From an uncultured Selenomonadales bacterium (GTDB lineage Bacteria; Bacillota; Negativicutes; DSM-1736; Dendrosporobacteraceae), in NCBI GenBank assembly GCA_946407015.1, contig CAMJML010000006.1, forward strand, positions 62,001 to 126,000: 64,000 nucleotides of DNA. Reading direction: 5' to 3'. Positions 17,233 through 25,848 of the stretch are shown here, in pieces (within the stretch, counting starts at the first letter, position 1; the number at the start of each line of letters is the position of its first letter). The position numbers and the translations under genes are program-made. The notes beneath the pieces were generated by a model, which made no database searches, was not told where the DNA came from, and worked only from the letters and a program-made list of their open reading frames with translations.

Positions 17233-19554
17233 TTAATTATAGGTCCGGTACATATGGACCGGCTGGTTGTTGGCATGCATCGCCCAAATTCCACATGGGC
17301 AGATACCGGCACAAATCCCACAGCCAATGCATTTGTTTTCATCTGAAACATATTCAAAGCTGCCGTCCGCAAGCTCACGCCGTGTGATGGCATTTTCCGG
17401 ACAAGACTTATAGCACATCCGGCAATCCCGGCAAGTTCCACAGCTAATGCAGCGGTTATGGTCTTCGGCAGCAGCCGGAAGTTCGCAACTGTGGCACTTC
17501 TTAAAATAAGCGGTGCTCAATCTGCCTGCAGGAAGTTTTACTTTGGTTTTTCCCTGATAATCCTGTCCGCAAAGGTATGCATCCACCGCCAGGGCAGCTG
17601 CCCGCCCTGCGCCAATGGCATCCACCAGACGGCCCGGTTTAATGGTATCACCGGCAGTAAATACGCCTTCGGCGATCCGATAATTTTTCTCAGGCACCAG
17701 ATGACCGCGTTCCATTTTCACTCCAGCCGGCAGGAAATCAAATTCCGGCGTTTCACCGATCGAGATAATCACGGTATCGGCTGGAATGAGTTCACCATTC
17801 TCGGTGATCAGGCCTTTCTCGGTAATGGCTTTGGTCACTACCGGCCACAAGATCACACCGCCCATTTCCTCGACATGGGCAATTTCATGAGCAAAGGCGG
17901 CCGGCTTTTGCACATCAATGCAAGTCACCTGCTCAGCCCCTATCTGATAGGCCCCCACCGCAGCGTCCATACCGGAGTTGCCGCAGCCAATCACGACTAC
18001 ACGGCGGCCAACAGCCGGGTTCTCGCCCCGGTTGACGGCTTTCAGAAAATCCAGCCCTTTTACAACGCGCTCATGGCCCGGCCAAGGAATCACCCGTGGA
18101 TTATGACCGCCGGTGGCTACAACCACAGCATCATGACCGGCTTTGATATCGGCGAATTTTTCTGCCGTTACTAGATAATTGTTGATCAGCTTGACTCCCA
18201 TATCCGCAATCCGCTGAATTTCGCGGGTCAGTGTTTCCTGCGGCAAACGGGAACGCGGAATGACCTGTTCCATTTTACCGCCCATTTTGGCATCAGCCTC
18301 AAAGACCGTTACCTGATGCCCTTGACGGGCCAGCTGCCAGGCGGCCGTAAGACCCGCTGCACCACCACCGATAACCGCAACGCTTTTGCCGCTGGGCGGA
18401 TTGAGTTTCTCGACCGTTACATCGGCCGAATAGCGTCCAAGCAGCCCAATTTGAGCCGAAATATCAATATTCTTACGGCTGCATTCATCCATACATAAAT
18501 TAGGACAAACAGCACCGCACACCGAGCCGGGAAACGGAGTATAGTCAAGCACCAGCTTATAGGCTTCGCTGATTTTACCTTCGCGCAGCAGATTGAAGCG
18601 CTGCTGGGAAGGAATGGAAGTGGTACAGTTAAACTCGCAAGGCGCGGCATAGCGGGCATTTTCCCACACCGGCACCCGTTGACGGTATAACCCCGATGTG
18701 ACCAGCCCGATGACTGCAAAATCGTCACTGCAGACATCGTTGAAAATACCGCCCTCCACCCATTGCTGGGTCCGGAAAGAATACAAATCGGAATTTCCTT
18801 TTTTCGGACGTTCATCATAGGTCAAAGGAATGGCTTTTTGCCAATTGTCCCATTGACTTAATTCAGTTCGCAGTTCAGGGTGACCGATTGACGCAAGAAA
18901 GTCATCCATCTTGCCATCCAGGTATGCAATATCGGTTTCATTTAAAGCGGTAATTTTAACATCTTTTCTGGATAGGCCGCTGGCCTTGCCGCGGAAATAC
19001 AACGTTCCGCCAACCATTCCCACACAGGAACGGTCACCCAGCACCGACTCAAAGCCTTCGCTGTCATAGCCGCAAACTACGGCAATCCCGCCGCCCATAA
19101 ACTCAAACGAAAAACTGCCGACATTTTTTAATACCCACATTTCCGGAGGAGCATAAAGCGGATCATGCTTCATCAGGGAACCTGACCGGGTACCTGCCCG
19201 GCCGCCGATATAAATAGTTCCGCCGGCCGCACAATGTCCGGCCGTATCACCGGCATCCCCTTTGACCACGACCCGGCCGCCGGCATTCAGCCAGCCCACA
19301 TCGGCTGAAGCCGAGCCTTCCACAATGACCTCGGTATTATCTAAACACATGGAGCCAACCCGCTGGCCGGCATTTTTTACATGGAATTTTAACGGCTTGC
19401 CTTCCGGATGCCAAAGCGGTCCACCAATATCATGCTGACCGGAAGCTTCAATATAAAATTCTGTTTCGCCTTCTGACAACGCGGTATTAATGGCCATCAG
19501 CAAATCCTGTGTTGACATCCGGTTGTCATTTTCAATCGTATTTATTTTAAACAT
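17233..19554 (-). CDS. Glutamate synthase: GXGXG domain fused to the GltD-like oxidoreductase
   Basis: A 773-residue fusion. Residues 1 to about 235 are the GXGXG beta-helix domain normally at the C-terminus of large GltB (GMVGGTLYFRGKASGLSRKD). Next comes a GltD-like part with the Fe-S linker (GSVCGAVCPNLCMDECSRKN), the FAD-binding VAVIGGGAAGLTAAWQLA and the NAD(P)-binding VVVIGCGNSGMDAAVGAY. The end carries two 4Fe-4S ferredoxin motifs (CRDCRMCYKSC; CIGCGICAGICP). It supplies electrons to the FMN subunit. The modular layout resembles archaeal-type glutamate synthase. Ferredoxin or NADPH as donor is not decidable here. Confidence 0.9.
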   Translation of the reverse strand: MFKINTIENDNRMSTQDLLMAINTALSEGETEFYIEASGQHDIGGPLWHPEGKPLKFHVKNAGQRVGSMCLDNTEVIVEGSASADVGWLNAGGRVVVKGDAGDTAGHCAAGGTIYIGGRAGTRSGSLMKHDPLYAPPEMWVLKNVGSFSFEFMGGGIAVVCGYDSEGFESVLGDRSCVGMVGGTLYFRGKASGLSRKDVKITALNETDIAYLDGKMDDFLASIGHPELRTELSQWDNWQKAIPLTYDERPKKGNSDLYSFRTQQWVEGGIFNDVCSDDFAVIGLVTSGLYRQRVPVWENARYAAPCEFNCTTSIPSQQRFNLLREGKISEAYKLVLDYTPFPGSVCGAVCPNLCMDECSRKNIDISAQIGLLGRYSADVTVEKLNPPSGKSVAVIGGGAAGLTAAWQLARQGHQVTVFEADAKMGGKMEQVIPRSRLPQETLTREIQRIADMGVKLINNYLVTAEKFADIKAGHDAVVVATGGHNPRVIPWPGHERVVKGLDFLKAVNRGENPAVGRRVVVIGCGNSGMDAAVGAYQIGAEQVTCIDVQKPAAFAHEIAHVEEMGGVILWPVVTKAITEKGLITENGELIPADTVIISIGETPEFDFLPAGVKMERGHLVPEKNYRIAEGVFTAGDTIKPGRLVDAIGAGRAAALAVDAYLCGQDYQGKTKVKLPAGRLSTAYFKKCHSCELPAAAEDHNRCISCGTCRDCRMCYKSCPENAITRRELADGSFEYVSDENKCIGCGICAGICPCGIWAMHANNQPVHMYRTYN

Positions 19555-19566
19555 TCAGCTTCCCTC

Positions 19567-21198
19567 CTAACATACATATTGAATCGACAATTTATTCGCT
19601 ACGGCATCATCGGTTGTCACCAAAGCATCCGAGCGTCCGACCGGCAAGGAGCTGTTGCCGATTGGAGCCATCAGCTTGCGCAGCTCGCTGTCTAAAGCCA
19701 GCATGTAATCTACGATATTTTGAGCACCTTTATCAATGTCCAAACGCTTCACCAACCGTGGATCCTGCGTACAAATGCCGGTTGGACATTTTCCGGTTGA
19801 GCAGGAATTGCAGCGTCCGCGCTCATTGCCGACACATCCCAGCAGCTGAATCAGGATTTTGCCGATAAACACCCCATTGGCACCCAAACAAATCATTTTA
19901 AAGGCGTCAGCCGCAGCATTGCCGGTCAAGCCGATCCCGCCGCCGGCCCATAACGGAATTTGCCCCTGACGGCCTTGCTTGACCGCCGCCAGATAGCATT
20001 CACGCAATTTAGAAACCACCGGATGACCGGTATGATCCAGCGAAACCTCATTGGCAGCACCTGTACCGCCCTGAATGCCATCCAGGAAGAAACCGCCGCA
20101 AATCCGGTAAGGATCACGCAGCAAGTTGTTATACACCGATACCGAGGTGGCGGATGCGGCACATTTAATAGCGACCGGTACCCGGAAGCCGAAAGCCGCA
20201 TTTAAGGAAAGATGCATTTTTTGCACCGATTCTTCAATGGAATACAAGCCTTGGTGATTAGGCGGTGAATTAAGGTCAGCCTTCGGAACACCACGGATCG
20301 CCTGCACATGCTCAGCCACTTTGGCTGCCGGCAGCAGACCACCGTCTCCCGGCTTGGCTCCCTGGCCAATCTTGATCAGGATACCGGCCGGATCGACCTT
20401 CATCCGCGGCATCGCCTTGATAATCCGGTTCCAGCCAAAATGACCGGAAGCAATCTGGAGAATCATGTATTTTAATTGTTCGGACTCCATCAGTTTCACC
20501 GGCATACCGCCTTCGCCTGAGCACATCCGCACCGGAAGGTGATATTTTTCATTCAGATAAGCCGTCGCCAGCGAAACCGCTTCCCAGGCGCGGGTTGACA
20601 GTGCCCCGATGGACATATCACTGAATATAACCGGATAAATCCAATGAACCGGCGGAGTTTTGGCACTCATCTTGAGTTCGCCATTTTCAGCGGTCAGCGG
20701 CAGCTCTTGCGGCAGCAGTACACGGCCAAAGGGTGCTAGGATATCAAACGTATGACGTTCAGAATCTAACGAAGGGTCGGTCATCTGAGAGATGCGGCCA
20801 ATAATAATGTTATCCAGTGTCCGCTGGGCATTCAGATTGGTCCGTCCGCCGCGTTTCAGCGGCCCGCCGCTGCGAGCCAGCAGATTGTGACGGGTATCTT
20901 CATTGCGAACAGGCTTAATGGCTTTATTCGGACATACCTTTTCACACATGGCACAGCCCACACAAGCATTGGCCAAGGTTGTTTTTTGCCTAATGACCGG
21001 AACGGCCAGATGACGCTGAGTCGGATCAGGCTGAGACCCGGTCGACACCGTTACGGAACGACGTTCCATCACCGCCTCAATCGCCTGAAAGGTACAGGCG
21101 GCAACACAGCTGCCGCACATGGTACAGCGGTCATGATGATATTCAATTTTAAAATTAAGATCGTTTGCGCTAATATCCTGAGTTCTTACTGTTTCCAT
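19567..21198 (-). CDS. Glutamate synthase FMN-binding synthase domain with N-terminal ferredoxin
   Basis: A 543-residue catalytic subunit. The N-terminus has two 4Fe-4S motifs (CTMCGSCVAAC; CVGCAMCEKVCP). The FMN TIM barrel of GltB follows, with GQGAKPGDGGLLPAAKV and the 3Fe-4S cysteine cluster RCNSCSTGKCPTGICTQDP near residue 460. It condenses ammonia channelled from the amidotransferase subunit with 2-oxoglutarate to give glutamate. GGAGGTG precedes the ATG. It overlaps the end of the upstream amidotransferase gene by 13 nt and precedes the GltD fusion by 12 nt, forming a tight operon. Confidence 0.92.
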   Translation of the reverse strand: METVRTQDISANDLNFKIEYHHDRCTMCGSCVAACTFQAIEAVMERRSVTVSTGSQPDPTQRHLAVPVIRQKTTLANACVGCAMCEKVCPNKAIKPVRNEDTRHNLLARSGGPLKRGGRTNLNAQRTLDNIIIGRISQMTDPSLDSERHTFDILAPFGRVLLPQELPLTAENGELKMSAKTPPVHWIYPVIFSDMSIGALSTRAWEAVSLATAYLNEKYHLPVRMCSGEGGMPVKLMESEQLKYMILQIASGHFGWNRIIKAMPRMKVDPAGILIKIGQGAKPGDGGLLPAAKVAEHVQAIRGVPKADLNSPPNHQGLYSIEESVQKMHLSLNAAFGFRVPVAIKCAASATSVSVYNNLLRDPYRICGGFFLDGIQGGTGAANEVSLDHTGHPVVSKLRECYLAAVKQGRQGQIPLWAGGGIGLTGNAAADAFKMICLGANGVFIGKILIQLLGCVGNERGRCNSCSTGKCPTGICTQDPRLVKRLDIDKGAQNIVDYMLALDSELRKLMAPIGNSSLPVGRSDALVTTDDAVANKLSIQYVC

Positions 21199-22292
21199 CT
21201 CTGCACCTCCAATTCATTCGTAATAACGACGACTTCCCGCTCGTTGGGATAAACATCCAGTTCATGATTGCGATTGGGCAAAATCACATTCAAGCCGCAT
21301 ACTTCCGAAGAGATGGCGATGGTGGTATCATCACCGCCAACGACAACGGGACGCAGCTTTTTCGAATCACAGCAAGTCATCATATGATTGTTGGGCAGTA
21401 AAGCAATGACGGTATTGGGTCCATTGATTTCCAGATGCCCTAACGATTGACGCAATGTTGTGAGAACTTCCTTATCAGGCCGCTGCTCAATTTCATCAAA
21501 AGGCAACGGTGTAATCACATGCTTATAATATTTAATCGGCCATTTGAGTTGATGAAGCACATAGTGCAAGGTATATAAGAAGTTTTGCGAGTCGGATTCA
21601 AAGCCGATATAGCCGCGATGCAGCGACTTCTGATATTCTTTGTTTTTGGTGTAGAAGGTATTTTCGCCGTTAGCACATAGCGTATAGCCTTGCAGAAAGA
21701 AAGGATGCGCCGCATAGCGCACAATATCATAGTTGGTATTCTGACGGCACTGTACGACGACATTTTTAGCCATCAAATCACCATTATCATCCCAGAGTTT
21801 AAAGTAGGTCGCAATATCGCGCGGATCGCCAATTTCCTTCAAAGTAAGTACATCAGGCCAAAAGGAATAAACGTAGCCTTGCTCATCCTTTTCCAGCAGC
21901 TTACGCAGCGCCAAGCGGGTGTCCAGGAGCAAATCCTCCTTGACTTGCTGGGAAGCGTCACGATAATGTTCGGGATAATCATAATTGCGGAAAATATAAT
22001 ACGGCATTGCCTTGATGTCCAGTCCGCGTTTTTTACTGCCTTTTGGAATCCATTCGCTGACTTGCACAAAGTTATGGGTTTCCATATAATCTTCGACGAG
22101 TTTGGCCCCATACTGCGTACAGGCTAAGGATAACAACGGCTTATCTTTATATTTTTCGAATACCCCTGCTAAATCTTGCATCACCATTGCAAAGCCTGAA
22201 TTATCATGGCCTTCCTGTTGAGGAAGCATGAGATGCAAAGCTTTTGAAGGATGAAACGGAACTTTACTTTTAATTGCGCCTATTCTGCACAT
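21186..22292 (-). CDS. Glutamate synthase class-II glutamine amidotransferase subunit
   Basis: A 368-residue stand-alone version of the GltB N-terminal Ntn-hydrolase domain. It begins MCRIGAIKSK, so Cys2 is the likely nucleophile after Met removal, and QQEGHDNSGFAMV matches the class-II glutaminase pattern. It releases ammonia from glutamine for the FMN subunit encoded just downstream. GAGGTGGAG lies before the ATG. It is the first gene of the three-gene glt operon, behind a long terminator-bearing leader. Confidence 0.9.
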   Translation of the reverse strand: MCRIGAIKSKVPFHPSKALHLMLPQQEGHDNSGFAMVMQDLAGVFEKYKDKPLLSLACTQYGAKLVEDYMETHNFVQVSEWIPKGSKKRGLDIKAMPYYIFRNYDYPEHYRDASQQVKEDLLLDTRLALRKLLEKDEQGYVYSFWPDVLTLKEIGDPRDIATYFKLWDDNGDLMAKNVVVQCRQNTNYDIVRYAAHPFFLQGYTLCANGENTFYTKNKEYQKSLHRGYIGFESDSQNFLYTLHYVLHQLKWPIKYYKHVITPLPFDEIEQRPDKEVLTTLRQSLGHLEINGPNTVIALLPNNHMMTCCDSKKLRPVVVGGDDTTIAISSEVCGLNVILPNRNHELDVYPNEREVVVITNELEVQRWKQ

Positions 22293-22334
22293 TTTCTCTC
22301 CACCTCATATCAATAAATTAGTCATTTGAAAATT

Positions 22335-22559
22335 AAAAAACCCTGCGTAAGTACCGGAACCTTTTTCCAGGAACTCCGCAGAGCTGCTCAGGCTCACGGT
22401 GTATGTGTGCTACTATGCACAAATCTCTGCCAAGCTGCATGTTGCGCTTCATACAGATTGCCAGACATTTCCCTAGTTGTCTTCCATTAGCGGATATGCT
22501 AAGGCCGGCTCCGTAATTAAAATACATTTGTACGCCTACAAAGAACTGATTGTTAATGT
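22335..22559 (-). promoter_or_regulatory. glt operon leader with attenuator; possible ANTAR-type hairpin
   Basis: The leader ends in a long imperfect hairpin with closing stem CTGCG/CGCAG followed by GGTTTTTT (22335-22381), an intrinsic terminator about 45 nt before the first glt gene. Immediately 5' a competing hairpin (22376-22399, CCG..GAGC / GCTC..CGG) would sequester the terminator's first arm. Upstream of that, TGTGC-ATAGTA-GCACA (22406-22421) has a six-base loop with A1 and G4, the pattern read by ANTAR antiterminators. The second hairpin's loop does not fit that rule, so the factor is uncertain. No T-box sequence was seen. Confidence 0.6.
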
Positions 22560-22565
22560 ACTTTT

Positions 22566-22594
22566 ATTATAAGAACGAAAAGTTATACTGTCAA
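22566..22594 (-). promoter_or_regulatory. Consensus promoter of the glt operon
   Basis: TTGACA (22589-22594), 17-bp spacer, TATAAT (22566-22571), both perfect. Upstream, between it and yyaC (22595-23000), the DNA is AT-rich. ATGGAC/GTCCAT at about 22689-22713 is the only notable inverted repeat, and I support no gene there. Confidence 0.88.
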
Positions 22595-23000
22595 TATGCA
22601 TATTAAAAATTAATTTTTTCTGAAAACTACCTGATTTTGTTGAGTGCATGCCTTGTTTATGTTTTGTATTTTGTATATTTATGCAAAAATGGACATTGTG
22701 AACAAAAGTCCATAATTCACTCAAAGTGTTAATTTTGCCATATAATTCGCCTACTGACAGGGTACTCAAGCGAGCTAATTTCCTCCTACCGCCCCTTTCT
22801 ATGTACTGAATTGTTTTTCGGTATACATACATAATTGCGGATGGCTTGCCGGCCTTTCATTCTGCCCCTGCCTAAAAAACTTTTGCACGTGAATTTTATC
22901 CCTTTTAGCTTTTCGGATTTAGATTGGCACGGGCCTGTATAAACTTCTTCCTTCTGACACATAATGGTAATACCTAGAGAAAACATTTTAGGAGTTGCAC

Positions 23001-23567
23001 ATGCTAGAAAACATTATTAAATTAAAAAAGCCGGAATTAAAGTTTTCCGTGCACAATCCGCAATCCATGTATGATATTGCCGTTCATGTTCGCTCCCTGG
23101 TTACAGACGCAAAATCGTCCGGGCAGGATGTGGTTGTGTTATGTATCGGCACCGACCGGTCCACCGGCGATTCACTCGGGCCTCTCATCGGCAGCAAACT
23201 TCATGCCCTCAGTTTGAATTCACACGTCTACGGTACCCTGGATGATCCGGTTCACGCAACTAACCTTGCCGATAAGATCAATCATATCCAGCTGAATTAT
23301 CCCAATCCTTTTATCATTGCCATTGATGCCTGCCTGGGCCGCTTAGAGAATGTCGGCTGTGTTTCCCTGGGACGAGGCCCCGTAAAACCCGGCGCAGCCG
23401 TCAACAAAGACCTGCCTGCCGTAGGCGATGCCTATATTACCGGTATTGTCAATGTCGGCGGCTTTATGGAGCACTTAGTTTTGCAAAGTACCCGCCTGAA
23501 TTTGGTCATGAAGATGGCTGATACCATTGCTCATGGAATTTCATTTGCTTTACGCACCATCCATTAA
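23001..23567 (+). CDS. yyaC: Spore protease YyaC (DUF1256)
   Basis: YyaC/DUF1256 protein, related in fold to the germination protease Gpr and found only in endospore formers, usually near the origin. Signatures are VVVLCIGTDRSTGDSLGPLI, YGTLDDPVHATNL and IIAIDACLGRLENVG, where the aspartates of TDRSTGD and AIDACLG are the likely catalytic or binding sites. The ATG at 23001 is 6-7 nt after AGGAG; a TTG two codons earlier overlaps that site. It is transcribed opposite to its neighbours and against the fork. It supports the view that the organism sporulates. Confidence 0.9.
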   Translation: MLENIIKLKKPELKFSVHNPQSMYDIAVHVRSLVTDAKSSGQDVVVLCIGTDRSTGDSLGPLIGSKLHALSLNSHVYGTLDDPVHATNLADKINHIQLNYPNPFIIAIDACLGRLENVGCVSLGRGPVKPGAAVNKDLPAVGDAYITGIVNVGGFMEHLVLQSTRLNLVMKMADTIAHGISFALRTIH

Positions 23568-23607
23568 ACAGCAGGCTCGCATCTCAATTCAATCGCATAC
23601 AAACAAT

Positions 23608-23634
23608 AAAACCGGGTCACCAGACCCGGTTTTA
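23608..23634. terminator. Bidirectional terminator
   Basis: AAAACCGGGTC / GACCCGGTTTT with a 4-nt loop, A-rich before and T-rich after. It separates convergent yyaC and the UPF0180 gene. Confidence 0.88.
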
Positions 23635-23641
23635 CAATTAT

Positions 23642-23878
23642 TTATAGACGTTCTAACTCTTCTAAAATTTCATCCGTACTCTTTCCCGATGCATTGATGA
23701 TGGGTACGTGTACGACAATATCCTGCATATTCATAATATTGTTATCCGCACCGCTTACTACAATCGCATCCACTGATTCAATATTGGTACTATCTAAAGA
23801 TACTACATCATAGCCTTCCGTTTCCAATAAATCAGCCAGCTTTGACAAGTTTTTCTCAATAGCAATGATCCCTTGCAT
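23642..23878 (-). CDS. UPF0180 (YkuS-like) protein, copy 1
   Basis: A 78-residue protein of the UPF0180/YkuS family of unknown function. It shows the family pattern LADLLETEGYDVVSLDS, VVSGADNNIMNMQD and the ending VPIINASGKSTDEILEELE. Part of the pattern recalls receiver-like or PTS IIB-like folds, which is inference. AGGAGGTG precedes the ATG at 23878; upstream codons in frame lack an SD. A second, diverged copy lies 45 nt upstream on the same strand. Confidence 0.8.
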   Translation of the reverse strand: MQGIIAIEKNLSKLADLLETEGYDVVSLDSTNIESVDAIVVSGADNNIMNMQDIVVHVPIINASGKSTDEILEELERL

Positions 23879-23923
23879 AATACACCTCCTCCTCACTAGT
23901 CTTACCAAACTAAAACCAGTTTA

Positions 23924-24157
23924 TTACAATTTTTCATGCAAATAGGAGGCCACTTGTTGAGCGGATAATCCGGCTGCATTAATTACCGCCGTTCCCCGGG
24001 CTACTTTGGCACGGTTAGCCGGATTGGCCACCAACCCGCTATAAATGACTGCTTCAACGGGACGTACGTTTTCGGCCATATCCACCACTTGATAACCACA
24101 TTCATTTAAATGGGTTTTGATTTCATCCAGGCCTGTTTCAACCGAAACTAATCGCAT
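23924..24157 (-). CDS. UPF0180-like protein, copy 2
   Basis: A 77-residue paralogue of the downstream UPF0180 gene. ETGLDEIKTHLNECGYQVVD aligns with its start and TAVINAAGLSAQQVASYL with its end, but the central SGADNNIM is replaced by SGLVANPAN. The tandem arrangement suggests duplication. AAGGAGGTGC lies before the ATG. No function is known. Confidence 0.75.
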   Translation of the reverse strand: MRLVSVETGLDEIKTHLNECGYQVVDMAENVRPVEAVIYSGLVANPANRAKVARGTAVINAAGLSAQQVASYLHEKL

Positions 24158-24325
24158 AAAAAAAGCACCTCCTTAATTTTTATTGTTTGCAGAGGTGCCG
24201 TTTTCATGTCTGTTAAGTTTTGATGAAATGACCTTATTTTGATTCATTCAGCTTTCCGGTTGCCTGTTTTTATAAAATTCAGGTTCAAACCAACGGGAAT
24301 ACAAAATACAAAAAGGCCAATAAGT

Positions 24326-24357
24326 AAAAAGCACCACTGCAAACGCTGCAATGGTGC
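24326..24357 (-). terminator. Terminator after bactofilin
   Basis: GCACCATTGC / GCAGTGGTGC (one mismatch) followed by TTTTTACTT on the minus strand. Confidence 0.8.
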
Positions 24358-24388
24358 GCAATTTCCCCTTTAAGATGCACGCATGGCT

Positions 24389-24793
24389 TTAGGCCGATAC
24401 GGCTCCATCCTGATATTTGGCCGCCTTTTTACCTTCCGGGTCAATCATATCACTCATACCTTTAAAGATTGCCCCTTCACCAATGATCAGCGAGTTGGCT
24501 TTAATATCCCCATACAGCTTGCCGCTGGCCATCAATTCCAGTCTGCCGCTTGCATGAACATTGCCGTTTACCACACCGGATATCAATACATTGCGCGCCG
24601 TAATCTTCGCTGAGACCTGCCCGCTTTCACCAATAATAATGTCCTGCTCTGAATCAATATCTCCCTCAAAGGCTCCGTCAATGCGAATGGTTCCCTTGGC
24701 TTTTACTGATCCTTTAATTTGCGTATCTCTGCCGAGAATGGTTTCTACTTCGCCAATAGTGGTCACGTTGGTTTTTTTGCTGCCAAACATCAT
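24389..24793 (-). CDS. Bactofilin (polymer-forming cytoskeletal protein)
   Basis: A 134-residue bactofilin with a short beta-helix that polymerises into filaments at the membrane. The repeating pattern is visible: ILGRDTQIKGSVKAKGTIRI, DGAFEGDIDSEQDIIIGESG, VSAKITARNVLISGVVNGNV. The N-terminal MMFGSKK is a possible membrane-binding tail. It is directly downstream of an M23 peptidase gene, a common pairing in which bactofilin scaffolds local peptidoglycan remodelling. Confidence 0.93.
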   Translation of the reverse strand: MMFGSKKTNVTTIGEVETILGRDTQIKGSVKAKGTIRIDGAFEGDIDSEQDIIIGESGQVSAKITARNVLISGVVNGNVHASGRLELMASGKLYGDIKANSLIIGEGAIFKGMSDMIDPEGKKAAKYQDGAVSA

Positions 24794-24853
24794 TCATTCA
24801 ACCTTCCTTTGTGGATATTTCTTCATTGATAGGTCTATATCACCAGGCTGTCC

Positions 24854-25777
24854 TTATAAAAAGCTTGCGGGATTGACTGCATTACCGTTAACCCGCACTT
24901 CGTAATGTACGTGTGGTCCGGTACTATAGCCTGTACTACCCATATAGGCGATAACATCCCCTTTTTTTACATAGGCACCTACATCCACTAAGTTACTGGA
25001 ATTATGTCCGTAAACGGTTGCAATCCCGTTGCCATGATCAATTCTAATCATCTTGCCATAGCCACCGTTCCAGCCGCTTTCAACCACTTCGCCGTCGGCA
25101 GTTGCGACAATCGGAGTCCCGTAGCTATTGGCAATATCAAGACCAGGATGCCAGTCTCTCCCCCAGCCGATCGGAGATTGCCGCCAGCCAAATCTTGACG
25201 TTACATCACCCTGAGCCGGCCAAATGGATGGCGTTATGGCTTGCTGAGCCTGAATAGCCACCAATTCTGCCTTGAGCTCGCTCAGATTCTCTTCTTTCGC
25301 TTTGGCAGTAGCCTTCATTTGTTGTACTAAAGCCGTCAGTTCCTGAACGGTAGGCTTAGCGACAGGGCCGCCTTGCCCCTGATTGGCGGGAGAAGGACGC
25401 TCAATGCCTGAGCGGGAAGTTCCGGTAGCCTGCTCATTTTTAACAATCCCACGCAACTCCGCCTCCAGCTTATTCAACCGGTTGAGCTCTTCCTGCAGAA
25501 CCGCTGTATCCTGAACCAGCTGTTCGAGCTGCGCTTGCTGACTGCCGTTATTAAGACGATATTGTTCTAATTCTACTTTTTCTGCTTGAGCAACCTTAAG
25601 TTTCATATTAAAGTTTACATAACTCCCACCTAATAAAAGGGCCCCTGCACACAATATGGCGATACCACACTTAATGACTTTGTCATTCATGCTAAAGCTG
25701 CGAATCAGCTTGCCTTGATGCGGTACGATCATAATCGTATACTCTTGCTTGTCCGGTTTTGGCTTTTTTTCGATCAA
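24854..25777 (-). CDS. M23 family (LytM-type) membrane-anchored metallopeptidase
   Basis: A 307-residue cell-wall peptidase homologue. It has one N-terminal membrane helix (about 31-50, CGIAILCAGALLLGGSYVNF), a coiled-coil rich in Glu/Gln/Leu (about 55-115), a linker with TSRSGIERPSPANQ, then the M23 domain. The zinc and catalytic residues are visible in WHPGLDIAN (HxxxD) and GPHVHYEV (HxH). It is likely a peptidoglycan endopeptidase, or an activator whose active site faces the wall. The start is TTG at 25777, 7 nt after AAGGAGG. It pairs with bactofilin downstream. Confidence 0.93.
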   Translation of the reverse strand: MIEKKPKPDKQEYTIMIVPHQGKLIRSFSMNDKVIKCGIAILCAGALLLGGSYVNFNMKLKVAQAEKVELEQYRLNNGSQQAQLEQLVQDTAVLQEELNRLNKLEAELRGIVKNEQATGTSRSGIERPSPANQGQGGPVAKPTVQELTALVQQMKATAKAKEENLSELKAELVAIQAQQAITPSIWPAQGDVTSRFGWRQSPIGWGRDWHPGLDIANSYGTPIVATADGEVVESGWNGGYGKMIRIDHGNGIATVYGHNSSNLVDVGAYVKKGDVIAYMGSTGYSTGPHVHYEVRVNGNAVNPASFL

Positions 25778-25848
25778 CCCGAACCCTCCTTAGGCGTACG
25801 TGGTACTACATGTGTCATTTTCTTCCTAAATTGTGAAATTCCTGCTCA

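Noticed and set aside
22333-22527. 64-codon frame in the glt leader
   Set aside because: It runs through the terminator hairpin, has no ribosome-binding site and unnatural composition; better explained as leader RNA.
22536-22832. 98-codon frame between glt and yyaC
   Set aside because: It overlaps the glt promoter, has low-complexity AT-driven composition and no recognisable family.
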